From Phymatolithon calcareum (lineage: Eukaryota > Rhodophyta > Florideophyceae > Hapalidiales), in assembly GCA_977006965.1 (NCBI GenBank), contig OZ345368.1, positions 2,480,001 through 2,544,000 on the forward strand: DNA of 64,000 nt. Direction: 5' to 3'. Under the pieces are notes generated by a model. It was not told the origin of the DNA and did not search any database. It saw nothing but the letters and a program-made list of their open reading frames with translations. The translations under genes and the position numbers were made by a program. Below are positions 10,996 to 22,319 of the stretch, in pieces. The number at the start of each line of letters is the position of its first letter. Position 1 is the stretch's first letter.

Positions 10996-11405
10996 CTTTA
11001 CTCAGAGGAAGGTACTAACTAGCTTATATACTACAACCTACGCAAAAGACAGCGCTGCAGCGCATAGACACACGAGAGACAGGTACAAGTATGGCCCAAC
11101 AGATCACCTACCACGAGCAGCATGACTATCGCGATCCAAGTTGTGCGGCGTACAGTCGCGAGAGGAAAAAGAAACCGCCTCGGGACAGCGACATAACAGC
11201 GGGCGCTACAACCGGCTCATTTCAGTTTCCATGTTCGATTTCCGGGTACAGTCAAAAGTTTCGAATTCCTGCTCTGCCCCAGCGTCTTCTGACTCTCCCA
11301 CTCTCTTGCACTCTTCGTCTTCATATCGAGAACTGGAGCTGCCGCTGTAACTTGAATTCATTCATATTGTTTTTCCCCTAATGGGGCTAGCAGCAAAGCA
11401 TTGGA

Positions 11406-11427
11406 ATTATTTATTTATTTATTTTTA
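11406..11427. repeat. ATTT microsatellite
   Basis: Five to six ATTT units. A further AT-rich stretch at about 11765-11880 repeats AATAAATACAATAATT twice. No gene is evident between 11.0 and 11.88 kb. Confidence 0.85.
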
Positions 11428-12209
11428 TTCTTTTCTCGGCGCAGTGTCGAGAATAAATATCAAGCTGTTCAACGCAGAAGCCGTAAATTATTGTATTCAA
11501 GTTCAGTGAGGAATAAAGAACTGGTTATTCCTTGAATTATTGGATCCCTCTAGCTCTTGCCTGCTATCAAACAGTGCTCGCCTGGTCCACAGCTCTCGTT
11601 GTACTGTGTTGATCGCCATGATTTTCACAATCCTGGGGGAGCTCTTCAATAACCGGATCGAAAAAGTGAGGTGTCCGCAACCGAAACGTCATGCGCTATC
11701 GATGACCAACAAGTCAAATTACTCTTCAAGAATACGTAGACTCAGTCGTGCGTTCTCTAGTGAATAATGCTGCTAAATAAATACAATAATTGTCGCAACC
11801 ACGACGATCTCAATAAATACAATAATTATGCGCGACTCAGGAATAAATTATTAGAACAATAATATAAATAATTACAGTAGCAGTTATTTTTTCCAATGCT
11901 TAGGCTTGCAGCGCTTCGAGGGTCTAAGTTTCTTCCCTTCTATCCTCTCGTTAGCGAGTTTGACTACGGCTTTCACTTTTCGTCCAGTTATTTCACCAAA
12001 GAGTGATTCTGGCGCTGCTCTGACGCATTGTAGCAGCACATGGCAGACCAGCCGGCGCTCGTCCATTCAAAGAATGTATCAAAGCCAGTTCCATCGTAGG
12101 TCTCTGGCCCATCACCACGTCATTGGTGGGTATCCTGGATTTATCGTCTATTGGTCTCTCCGCTTTCTCTATAGCATTTTGGCGCCTGTTATATTGAGTT
12201 TCTTCCGTA

Positions 12210-12290
12210 CTGTTTCTGTCAGCATACAGCGACAGCAGATGCGTTGGTAACTTTTGAATAAAAATCTACCTTTCTTCTTCTTCGTCTGTC
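12210..12290 (+). mobile_element. LINE/SINE tail ending GTTGGTAACTTTTGAATAAAA
   Basis: The sequence GCAGATGCGTTGGTAAC followed by TTTTGAATAAAAA and a CTT-repeat tail recurs at 23820-23893 and 29085-29150, all on the plus strand. I take it as the 3' end of one retroposon family with a (CTT)n tail. The upstream limit is not visible. Confidence 0.6.
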
Positions 12291-12426
12291 AGTATCCAAG
12301 ATTCACACCGGTATAGTAGAGTTGAAACGGCAGTAGGACGGAGCCGTAGACATTTGAGTAGTTTCCCATCGTTCAGAATCCGCTTGAAGTCTTGGAAGCG
12401 GAACCAAGTAATTTGGACACGGTGGT
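12290..12426 (-). pseudogene. Degenerate reverse-transcriptase C-terminal fragment
   Basis: On the minus strand one frame reads LLYRCESWILTDE, close to the LLYGCESW motif found downstream of the catalytic domain in many LINE reverse transcriptases. The fragment is short and lies next to a tail of another family. It differs from the neighbouring LINE-B copies. Confidence rests on this single motif. Confidence 0.45.
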
Positions 12427-13967
12427 TGACAGGGACTAGGGGGGAAATTGTAAGTTTTTATTTTAGAAGCCCTCAACGCCAGAGTCGCCGACACCAGAGC
12501 AGCTTCCCATGTGCTACTTTCGCATTGTCTAAAAATATCGCATCACACTATCATTTCTTCCGTCATTATTTTCTCTAATTCTAATAGTCTGTCCATCGCC
12601 TGCATTGTCTCGCCCTCAGTCTCTCCGTTGAGTTGCGGTCGTGTGAGATTGCACTGCAGGGTCTCAAGGCTCTTCTCAGCAACCTCGCAGAATTGTTCCA
12701 CATAGGAAGAGGGTTTCCGTGGAGGGAAGCGTCCGACGTACCATTTCACTGCCAACATTCTGTGCTTTCGCGATTTGATTAACACAGTCGGGGTGGCGCG
12801 CTCTTTCCTGTCCACCGGGATTTTTCGTTTCAATCCTTCCTCTGTTCGGCCCCAGGCTTCGCTAAGACGCAGTTTCTCTTCCTTGGGCGTCACCTTCCCT
12901 TGTTCCGCCCGGTCGATCTGCTCGCTGAACAGATCGTGATGTTTCATGTAGGAAATATCCCTTTCTGCGTAGCGAAGGTCTTCGGCTTTGCCTTCGTAAT
13001 TTGGCTTTTTCTCGATTTCAAGTTTTTCCTTCAGTAGTCGCGCAGCAAAATGTTCGCCCAGCTGTGTCCTTCTGATTTCCGGGTGTGTGATTTTGCAGAG
13101 TGACCTCATTCGGTTTTGGAGACGGAGTGCAAAGCGTCCTAGTATGACGGAGTAGAACAAACCTTCGGCCTGGTTGATTTGAACTTGGACAGATCTCGTC
13201 CACGGGGTGAGGTGCAAGGCGTACTCCCATCGACATTGCACGAGGGTCTTGTAGATCGTTATGTTCTTCATTGTGTGTAGTCCCTTGGCTTTCATTCCAA
13301 TATCTCGAAGACCCAGGATAATTCCCTTCGCTTTTGAAATTCGTTTCAACGTGGCGTGTTCGGTGACACCCTTGTTGTCAACGGTCGTACCTAGGTATTC
13401 CAGCCGTCTTGTTTCATGGAGTTCGGCCCCTGCTAGCTGGAATTTTCGCTTGAATAAACCGGGGTAGATGAGGACTTCGCTTTTTCCCTTCTTCGTGTTC
13501 CACGTCATACCGTTCTCCCTGGCCCATCGTGTCGCTGTATCGAGGAGCCATTGCATTCCGTCGGAGTTTATCGCTTGCAGTTGGACGTCGTCGGCAAACA
13601 GGATCGCGGGGTACTTTGACATATGCCGGGGTGCCTTCTGGATCATCTCGGCAAATGTGTCCATGAACATGTTATAGAGGCATGGGCTTAGCGGGGAGCC
13701 CTGGGGAACTCCGCGGTCGATCAGAAGCCATGTCTTCTCTTCGTCGCCCGCAGTACAGACCCATGACGGTTTCAGGAGGTATTTGATCATCTCGGCGATA
13801 TCCGGGGGTAGGCATTGCTGGACTCGGCGCATAACTATGTTGCGCGGGACTCGGTCGTAAGCAGACGATAGGTCCAAGACAGCGACGAAGCGGTGACCTC
13901 TCCTCATTGTGCTAGTTGACCTCAGGATCGCGAGTTCAGTACCCTTATTCTGACAGGGACTAGGGGG
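12427..13967 (-). mobile_element. 5'-truncated LINE (family B) with 17-bp target duplications
   Basis: TGACAGGGACTAGGGGG stands at 12427-12443 and at 13951-13967. The 1507 bp between them are a minus-strand LINE that begins inside the reverse-transcriptase domain and ends with GAGGGCTTCTAAAATAAAAA. The duplication and the intact frame show a fairly young insertion. It landed about 50 bp beyond the 3' end of an older copy of the same family. Confidence 0.9.
12543..13950 (-). CDS. LINE reverse transcriptase, N-terminally truncated
   Basis: An uninterrupted frame of about 470 codons within the inserted element. The order of motifs is LDLSSAYDRV (first catalytic Asp), RGVPQGSPLSP, LFADDVQL (catalytic Asp pair), then LEYLGTT, the QAEGLFY region and a C-terminal module with KHRMLAVKWYVGRFPP near the end. 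That last module also identifies the separate fragments at 14.3, 26.8, 34.5, 39.1 and 54.2 kb. The endonuclease and the first reverse-transcriptase blocks are missing because of 5' truncation, and no natural start codon is present. It cannot be an autonomous gene. Confidence 0.88.
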
Positions 13968-14737
13968 TAACCGTCTGCCGACTGCAGTTCGCCAAGATAT
14001 TTGAATTTTAGAGAAATTGTATGTTTTTTTAGAAGCCCTCAACGCCGGCACACGCCGACACCAGAGCAGTTTCGCATTTGCCGTAACCCTTCCGGGGAAA
14101 GCTACAGCGTATCGCCTCCATCATCACACTATCATCTCCTCATTCATCTCGATTTCTAGCATCGTTAATTTGTCTATCGCTTTTTCACTTCCTCTTCTGC
14201 TCTGTCATCCATCTGTGGTTGCGTTAGGTTGAGTTCAAGGGTTTCCAGCAGCATCGTTGCTAGTTCGTCGTAGTTGTCAACATACGCCGAGGGGCTTCGC
14301 GCGGGGGGGGGGCGGGGAGCGGCCGAAAAAACGCTTGACTGCCCAAAGTCTCTGTTTTCTCGTCTTGATTTGGATTACGGGGTTTTGATTCTCGTTCATA
14401 TCCACAGCGATTTTTCGTTTTTTTGACCTTCTCCGTCGCGCTCCATGCCCTGTAGATTCGCAGTTTCTCATCCTTGTGGGTGACCTTTCCGTCCACGGCC
14501 CTCTGCTCTGGGATGTTCACCATTTCGTGCTTTTCGAGGTATCGGATATCCCTCTGTGCCTGTGACAGGTCCCCATATTTATTGCTTTCCTCCAGGTTCC
14601 ATTTTGCATGCAAGAGTGGCAACGCAAAGTGTTCTCATAATATTTTGCATCTCAGCTCTGGTGGTGTGATTCTGCACAGCGTTCGCATTCGATGGTTATT
14701 CCGCTTAGCAAAGTGCCTAAATGTAAGGGAGTAGAAC

Positions 14738-14959
14738 AGTCCTTCTTCCTTTTTTTTCCTTTCAAGTTTATTTAAAAGCCCTACAGACTTTCGAAGATAT
14801 GGGCAAGGCTTCCTCTGATGCTACCTACCTTTGTGTTGCTCACGAAACGTCCACCAGTATGGCGGACGGGAAAAATCAGGACTCAAAGTAGTCCTATCTC
14901 AGTCCTCTACGGGATTGTCGGTGCTTGGACTCGACCACTATGCAACCAGTTCTTCTTCC
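14738..14959 (-). mobile_element. Retroposon fragment nested in LINE-B, imperfect 12-bp target duplication
   Basis: AGTCCTTCTTCC (14738-14749) and AGTTCTTCTTCC (14948-14959) bracket about 198 bp. The reverse complement ends with GGGCTTTTAAATAAACTTGA and an A-rich tail, matching the element at 45935-46239. The host LINE frame resumes on both sides (EGLFY region). This is a short 3' fragment without coding capacity. Confidence 0.8.
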
Positions 14960-15277
14960 TGGTCCACATGCGCTTGAATGAACTTCGACCACGGCGTTAG
15001 GTGCAGTGCGTATTCCCATCGAAATTGGAGCAAGGGCTTATAGATGGATATGCATTTTGTTGTCCTCAGTCTTTAGCTGTAGCCCCAATATCCCGGAGGG
15101 CAAGGAGTATACTTTTCACCTTGGAGAGGCATTTCAAGGTAGCGTGGTCGGTTGCGCCTGTGCTTTCGGTCGTTCTACCGAGGTATTCCAGTCGGCGGGC
15201 TTCGTGGAGCTCGGACTGCGCAAGTCTAAAATTTGCGCTGGAAGAGCTCCCGGTATATTAGAACCTCGCTTTTTCTC

Positions 15278-15626
15278 TTTTTGGTATTCTTTCTTTCTTT
15301 CTTTCTTTTATTGCGGGATTTATCAGAGCTGGTAAACAACTCCACATCCTTACGGCTCCAGTAGACTTAACAGATACGAGTGGTACTTGATGTCACAACA
15401 GCTGCCCAAGCTGCACAATGTGCAGACCTTGGGGAAGCTTAACATCTATATCGCTACATAGCCAATCTTCAATCGCCGTCCTTCAAAGGGATGCCCCGGG
15501 TTGGAAACCATTTAGGACGCTCACGGTAGCTAGTCATCTTGCTGCCTTCTTTCATCTTCTTCTGTCTTCTCTCCCAGCTTCCTTGAGCGTTGCGGCACAC
15601 CACTCAGGGCGGAATTTTTGGTATTC
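15278..15626 (-). mobile_element. Retroposon with (AAAG)n tail nested in LINE-B, 12-bp target duplication
   Basis: TTTTTGGTATTC occurs at 15278-15289 and 15615-15626. The 325 bp between begin on the plus strand with (CTTT)n, so the element lies on the minus strand with an (AAAG)n 3' tail. A LINE fragment at 51.76-52.1 kb has the same tail type. I cannot assign a family from its body. Confidence 0.82.
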
Positions 15627-16265
15627 CACATCATGCCATTCTCTCTTGCGCAGCGTTTCGCCGCATCTAACAGCCACTGCATGTCATCCGAGATTTTAGC
15701 ATGTAACTGGACGTCATCTGCAAACAGGATTGCCGGGTACGCTGATAAGCGTGGTGACACTCCCGCGACTTTTAAGGCAAAAGTGGCCACAAACAAGTTG
15801 TAGAGACAAGGAATCAGGGGAGAGCATTGGGGGACTCCATGGTCAATCAGGAGCCACTGGTCTTCCTCGTCTCTGGCTGTGGTGATCCACGACGGCTTCA
15901 GTAGATACTTGACTATCTCTGCGATATATTTGGGTAGGCATGACTAGACCCTGCGTTGGAGGGCTTCGTGGGACGCGGTCATAAGCGGAGGACAAGTCGA
16001 GGGCCGCGACAAATGGGTGGCCTCACCTCATAGTGCTCGTCGCTCTTAGGATCACGAGTTCCATCCTTTTGTTCTTCTGGGAGATGCGAGAAATGGGGAA
16101 ATACACAGATTTTGCTCGAAAAGTACTAAAAGAAGAACAAATTTTCAATGAATTTACTTTTACCTAAAATGTTGTACAAAAGCCCTACACCTGTCCGAAG
16201 AGGGAGGTGCACAAGACCAGGACAACTACTCTTCTGTCTGCAGGGAAACTACAGAAGCAGCGATC

Positions 16266-17197
16266 ATGGGACAACCACTAACTCCCGCCCTCTTTGAACA
16301 CGCAGCAGGTTTAATTCTGTCACGTGGCAAAGGACTGTACAACCTCCCAACATGGCGCCGTTTTCGAGGTCTATTCGGGGTGACACCCGAAGTATGCGCG
16401 TCTACGTGGAATCGGATTTCAGATTCAACTCTGAAAGGTTCATTGCCTTGTCATATGCTTTGGGGATTACTATTCCTAAAAGTTTACGCCACAGAAGAGG
16501 TGCATAGCTCGCTTTGCGCTGTTGATTCTAAGAAATTCCGGAAATGGTGTTGGATTTCTGTATACCTCATTTCAAACATTCGCTTGGTACGTTCTAATCT
16601 GTCGTCTTTCGTTTGAAAGTTTCTGCCCTAATTAATAGAAAGATTCCCTGTGGCGTCAACAGATATCATGGAAAAATCGTCTTAAAGATCCTTACTTTGT
16701 ACGCAGTTCGTCATCGGTGTGTTTTGCATGTGTGGACTACACAGACTGTCGCATTTATGAGCCTTCACCGTTCGATCCAGAATGGTACTCACATAAGTTC
16801 AAGGCCCTGGCGTGCGATATGAAGTTGCAATTTGCATCAGTGCTGGCGATATTGTTTGGGTTTTCGGACCCTTTCCATGTGGAAGCTGCCCTGATATTGA
16901 GATTATCAGGTCCATGCTCAAGAACAATCTACTCCAAGAGGAAAGAATTGTTGGGGATAGAGGTTATATTGACGAAAAATGTGTCAACGAAGAAGTTATA
17001 AGACATAGCATAGAAGACGAAGTCTTTGCCCCATTAATACGAGCTCGTCATGAGACGGTGAACAAACGACTGAAGCAATTTTTGTACTTAACCATCGATT
17101 TCGCCACGATAGAACTCTGCATTCGGCTGGCTTTTTAGCGGTTGCTAATCTTACGCAGTCATCAATTGAAATGGGCGAACCTCTTTTCAAAATCTAA
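16266..17197 (+). pseudogene. DDE transposase (DDE_Tnp_4, Harbinger/IS5-like), with a 52-nt intron and frameshifts
   Basis: Exon 1 is 16266-16586, ending SNIRL. The intron, 16587-16638, starts GTACGT, ends AATTAATAG and has a branch-like CCCTAAT. Exon 2 runs from 16639. Motifs in order: HMLWGLLFLKVY; VDYTDCRIYEPSPFD (first Asp); VRYEVAICISAGDIVWVFGP followed by FPCGSCPD; GDRGYIDEKC (second Asp); RARHETVNKRLKQF (Glu); and AVANLTQSSIEMGEPLF before the stop at 17195-17197. Two frameshifts break the frame, near 16803 (after YSHKFK) and near 17100 (before RHDRTLHS). The protein would have cut and pasted its own element. Terminal inverted repeats were not found. The first residues may also be missing. 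Confidence 0.85.
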
Positions 17198-17199
17198 AA

Positions 17200-19850
17200 A
17201 TCGGATTCCGTAACTTGAAAAAAGAAACAAACTATGCCATTAGACATTCGAGGTTTTTTGTTTCTTTCTAAAGCCCCTCAAAGTAGAAAAGTTGTCCCTT
17301 GTTAATTAGTTACTCGGAATGTAGTTAAATATAGTATTAGTTTGTATACAGCGATACAGCTGCACAAGAAACTTCTCTTAATATCATCTGTAAGTAAACA
17401 CATTGCTGATTTATTGAATTGCGAAGAGAATTGCCCATTTGGAACCATATAAGTAACAGAAATGTTTAGGGCAGTCCTGTGAAGTGGAAATTGATTGAAG
17501 GATATGATGTAATCATGACTACGGGCAGCTTCATTGGCATGGGTTGCGCCTGAACGACATGGCCGGAGATATCTGAATACACTAAGCACTATGCGGCCCG
17601 CAAAAGTGTGAAATGATCCGTAGATGGTGGAATGACCACAGTATCAGAACGTCTTCCTTTAGAACCAAACTTCCCTGTTCATTTCCATATAATATGACGG
17701 GATACGTCTATTGAGCAAGACCCTCCGCTATTGAGCACATGAATTTCTATGACTAAGTGATATTACGTCTTATCGAGAATACATGCCGGACAAGACATCA
17801 TCAGTCAGTCATGAGCAGTGCGAAAAAGGAGACTAACGTCTTTCATTCCGCATACTTTACAACACTATATCTATGCAGTGTATTTACTTTGCCATAGAGG
17901 GGTTATTCGAGCATCGTTGGGGCCAATATTGAGGGCCTAGTCATGAGATAAGAGAATGAATATCAAGAGGCTGGTTTTTTTACAGCCATGCATATGCATA
18001 TATTAATTATAACGAGCTGAACACTTCAATGAAGCCCTCACATATCAGCAATCGAGTGGCAATCTATAAGTTTTCAAAAGTTCGGATCTTGCATAGAATA
18101 GGCGCAGTGCTAAATTTACAATATTTGCACCAAAAGAATTCACAGAAATACCTGTAGCCCTCATTGTTCTATAAATGAATAACTTAGAAAGTTTTTCAAT
18201 ATTTTCAATTTCAATTGTTTTCAGGCTAGGGCAAGACGATTTCTGCTTCATGATGATGTTTAAAATATGCAAGCTCTACCATTCGAAGTCAGTTCAGCCT
18301 TGTAAGGTAGGTCACATCTTAAGGCGCTAACTACCGCCTACAAAATCAGTGCATGCGGTCTACACACGTGGCATTGTCAGGTTTCTTCATGTCAGCTGGG
18401 GGTTAATCGGGAAGCTATTGTAGAACTTAGAACGCTCTAATCTTAAGAAGTCTCCATGTCGCCGATAAAGGAATGATTTTCAAATTTTTGTCCGGCGACA
18501 CAGTTCGCTCTTGTGAAGTTAGCTTCTTCAAAACTTCAAGATCTAGAGAAGACCATATTAACTTCACGGTCTGTGCCTAATATATAGACCATACCGATGA
18601 AAGACGACTGTATCGCCATTTGAAATTGCCGTTATCGACAGTTATCGCTTTTTAAGGACGGCGATACTAAAGTGGGCAGCTCGGAAGTAGAATCGTTTTC
18701 TCCTTCAGCTTGTAGACAGAAACCTTTAATATCCATAGAGAGCTATAGAAATAACTGAAGCGTCTTCTTTTTCACAGTGTCGCCCGACAGAATTTCTAAA
18801 AAGAAAAGTTTTCTTAGAACTCGTATTATCGTCAATAACTCGATATATCGGCGATAAACTAACAAACTTGTGACAAACTTTCGAAACCTACAAGAAATTA
18901 CAACAAGAAATTTCACATTGACACTCGCTCAGATTTTCAGCCGACATAGATGACAATGTAAAAAGTGAGCAATGTAAGTTTCAAACAATGGAAACAAGAT
19001 CTTTATTGCACAACAGCAATACTGATTGCCGTTCATCTAGCAGCGGTGAATCCATGATGGCAGTGCACCGGTGCTCTGTTGTGGACTATTGAGTTCTTGC
19101 AATCAAATTTATTTCTATGTAATGTGATGAAATTCTCATATAACTTTTTCTGGTGTATTCTCTATTGTTGATTTTTAAAAAGCCAGGAACAACTCTGGCC
19201 ACTGTCACGAGTACTGTTGAAGATCGAGTCTCAGAGATACAGTAGATTTGTTTTGGTTCATCACCCACCACCCCATCGTACACTATGCATACAAACAATG
19301 TATATGAATATAACTCTCCCGGTCATGTGATTATTTTTCTTTTTCGTATTCTATACATTACTATTATTATGTCGTTCATCAAAGATCATTTTTGAGCTAG
19401 AGAATTGCTGAACAAGAGCGTCTCCGACTTCTCACGCTGAAATTATTGACTACACGTGTCTTGAAAGATCGAGAGTGTCATTATGGGAATACATTGACTT
19501 GTACAGCTGCTACCCAAGAAGAGCAAGAGATACTGGACCGCATTGACAGTTTTCAAATTTCAAGTATGTACGTATATTTAAGGATACGGCCGTATATCCG
19601 CCTACGTACATAGATGATTATTAGTGATTTCATATTCAATCTCGAAAACGGTGTCTTAGACCTTTCCTTTGCTTATCAAGGAAAATTAGATATTGTTGCA
19701 ATGTTATAAAATCTGATCAAAAATCTTCCATTGAATCGCAGTTCTATAACTTTATATGAAGAAAGCACCTATTCAAAAGCCGCTCCCCTGAGTTAAGCAG
19801 CGTTAACCTCGCTGAGAACCTCGCCGACATCAATATTCTTCGCATTGGGA
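17200..19850. other. AT-rich region without a supported gene
   Basis: No frame above 95 codons and no motif. Near 17210-17265 an imperfect inverted repeat (AAAAAAGAAACAAA and TTTTTTGTTTCTTTCT) precedes AAAGCCCCTCAAAG, the reversed 3' end of a LINE of the kind seen elsewhere in the window. Around 18.6-18.86 kb words such as TATCGCC and TATCGGCGATA recur. I see no RNA gene. Confidence 0.5.
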
Positions 19851-19856
19851 CCATCT

Positions 19857-20012
19857 ATGCCTCCAAAAACAAGGCTTCCTGCCGGAGACCCGGCTCTGAA
19901 GCTCGGTGACGATACTCCAGCAGGCCGGTACTTGCATGATCTATTTCGGGCAGACAAGAACTTTGGTACACAAGCCGCCAGAGCCGCTCGATCTGAGCAC
20001 ACTCAATTCTGA
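19857..20012 (+). CDS. Short frame, possible broken 5' exon of the next gene
   Basis: 51 codons from an ATG, rich in charged residues (start MPPKTRLPAGDPALKLGDDT). It stops at TGA 20010-20012. Directly after it, in frame, comes NAFRSKYNHLKKVYN, then GTACGT at about 20073 and a pyrimidine-rich stretch ending TAATTTAG at 20129, which resemble intron ends. I could not build a splice that joins this frame to 20140-20796 without a stop. The upstream exon may be decayed or the true splice may lie earlier. Confidence 0.35.
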   Translation: MPPKTRLPAGDPALKLGDDTPAGRYLHDLFRADKNFGTQAARAARSEHTQF

Positions 20013-20129
20013 CCGTACAAGCAAAATGCGTTTCGGTCCAAGTACAATCACCTGAAGAAAGTTTACAATAGGAGTACGTTTCACTTTTCCGCGTCTTGTA
20101 GTCCGCCGGTTTCTCTCTTTCTAATTTAG

Positions 20130-20796
20130 ATTTTTTGTCTTGGAACCAGACACAACCTCTGGGAACGAACTGGTGGATACTTTGTTGGGTGATTTCTTGC
20201 CAAGAAATACAGAGGGGGAACCATCCTCAAAGCGATCCAAACCAGAGATAGAGGACATGGATGGTTTGACTGGGGATGGATCGGAGCTTTTAAAGGGACC
20301 AAAAACCATTACGCCTCTCTATTTGATTTCGCAATGGAATGAGAAGACGACCCCACGCCTCAGCGTTGCTGTTGTACTCCCCTCTGGAGTAGAAGAGGGG
20401 GATTTTGCGGTTAATGTTGTCGATGGAGGGGAGTATCTTCAATTTACCGTAGATTGGCTTTTGCCTCTGATTAATCCTGAAGTTCTGCATGCAAGCTGGA
20501 TAGACCGAGAAGATGGTTTTGGAGTATACCAGCCAAAGATAACTGGATTTGAAAACGCCTTGAAGGATCTCAGAGGTAATCAGTTTGACAGCTCAATCAA
20601 GTCAACCGCCAGAATTGCTCTTCCGTTTCCTGTCCTCCCAGACATTCCGAAGAAAAGCAACATAACCTTCAAAAAGAAGGTTCTCAGCTCCGATGATCAT
20701 AAAGTATGTAATGTGGTGTACGTGGAGCTGACTGCCATTCTAGAGAATTATGCAATCGGAAATGACAAAGAAGTTTTCGATGTTGTTGAAATTTAA
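20130..20796 (+). CDS. Hypothetical acidic protein, probably the last exon of a spliced gene
   Basis: Open frame of about 220 codons with protein-like composition. It has an acidic, Ser-rich first part with a basic cluster (SSKRSKPEIEDMDG), then a folded-looking part (LSVAVVLPSG, LQFTVDWLLPLINPEVL, ARIALPFPVLPDIP, VVYVELTAILENYA). It ends DVVEI at 20796. No ATG stands at the beginning: the first codons after the AG at 20128-20129 are TTT TTT GTC TTG, so an upstream exon is likely. I do not recognise the family. There is no signal peptide or membrane segment. The SKRSK cluster could be a nuclear signal, and the gene could also belong to a mobile element. Confidence 0.55.
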
Positions 20797-21159
20797 GAAT
20801 ATTACTATTTGCAAGCAGAAAATGTTTCAACAAGTAAAAAAGGTGCAATAGATCGTTGAGCCCCTTCTCGTTTATGTTCCAGATTATTTTTAACGCGGCT
20901 TTTTAATATCTTTATTGTTGTCCTCAATATTACAATTACACGCGCATCATTCGATTTTCTGAGAATTTCGATTTTTTGCTATTCAAACCATCACCAGTTC
21001 TCATATGCTCCTATACGCAGCGTTCGCTTCGGAAATAGGAAAAGCATTAGAATCTTTCACGCGATGTCTTTTCTATCCATTACCAGTGAGAACATTCTAA
21101 ACATTTTAATTTCTCTGTAAGGTTTTGACAAATCGTCGAAAAAACGTCTTAGGTCCATT

Positions 21160-22310
21160 TTTTCCCCGATTCCCTCAGCTTCCTGGAAGCCCAATTGGAA
21201 TTGGTGGAATTTGTAGCGTTCTCGTATCGCGGAGTCCATCGCGGAGTCAATTACCTTTCGCGTATGGCCAAGAAGCGATACTGGACGGCAGTTCCCGGGG
21301 ATGCGCGTAGGTCCTTTCTTGTGGATGAGAATGAGGATTGCCCGGTGCCATTGCGTTGGTAGACACCGAAGTTTCCCGAATGTTTTCCATAGCGTCATAA
21401 AGAGGCCACCACTCAGTCCGGGGCTTGCTTGTAGCAATGGCTGCTTTGATTCCTTCATGCCTTCAGGACAACGGAACGTCCTGGGGCAAGGTCGCCACTT
21501 TTCGGTGCTTTGGCACGTTCTCGATATGCGTGTCCAGGATAGCGCATGGATCATTGGTCATCTAGTTATTTTGCGTCGAGCTGTTCTCCCTTTTATATTA
21601 TTCTTCATCCTGGCCATTTGCTTCACTGCCGCTGGGGCATCCTTATTCATCGAGTTCAAAGACGTACTCCTGATACTGCTCCCTCTTTCGCTGGTTGACT
21701 TTTGTTCTCACTTGATAGTTTCATTCGCGTCATCGGCCCCAGTCGTCGGGTGATTGAGATAATCTAGCTCGTTTGTAGAGTTTTGTCCAGTTCGGCACTC
21801 CAAAACGGCTTGTAGCGCAAGGGAATTCGTTTCTTCACTCTCCAAGGGTCACACCAGATCTTCGCCAGTGTCATGTGACACTTTTGCAGCTGCTAAGAGA
21901 TGTCGAACTGCTGGAATCTCGCTATGATTCCGGGTAGTTCTGCGTGGTACTTCAGGCGCTCTTTTCTTGTTTCGTCTTCTGTCCATTTTTCCAGCCGATA
22001 TCCGCTATATTCTTGTAGATATCCTCTACTTGTTTCGGGGTGGGACGTCTCTGAAGATCTTGAAAAAGTGCTTGCATTTGCTCTTTTGTTGCGACCTTCG
22101 TTCCGGTGCCCGCCCAGTCCCGTACACTGACTGATCTCTTGGACTGGCTAGCCTTGCGATTCTGCCGGCTTCTGAGACGTATGCAAACCGGTGGTTGTTG
22201 TGTACTCCCTGAAGAAATATTTTCCAGTGAGTTTGGAGTGGAGGTTGTTATTCCTTTCGTGACAAAGAAGTCAATATTGCTGATGTATTTCTTTGTCTGA
22301 AATGTCGGGC
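21160..22310 (-). pseudogene. LINE fragment: region before, and first blocks of, the reverse transcriptase
   Basis: Minus strand. Near 21.85 kb one frame reads IPLRYKPFWSAELD, the segment usually found between the endonuclease and reverse-transcriptase domains. Then KLRCLPTQWHRAILILIHKKGP and CRPVSLLGHTRKVIDSAM, the first reverse-transcriptase blocks, end at QLGFQE near 21.16 kb. Stops and shifts are frequent. It complements the other fragments in the window, which are mostly 3' parts, and belongs to a related but distinct family. Confidence 0.75.
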
Positions 22311-22319
22311 CCTTGCTGG

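Larger units (their letters stand above)
14016..16085 (-). pseudogene. Older LINE (family B) copy broken by two nested retroposons
   Basis: Minus-strand LINE with many stops and frameshifts. Recognisable parts, read 5' to 3' on the minus strand, are LDLSSAYDRV near 15.99 kb, YPAILFADDVQLHA near 15.7 kb, the RRLEYLG-like region near 15.18 kb, and the C-terminal QAQRDIRYLEKHE and KVTHKDEKLR segment near 14.5 kb. The 3' end GGGCTTCTAAAAAAACATAC is at about 14016-14030. Retroposons at 14750-14947 and 15290-15614 interrupt it. Protein similarity to the element at 12.4-13.95 kb is high, but decay is greater. Confidence 0.85.
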
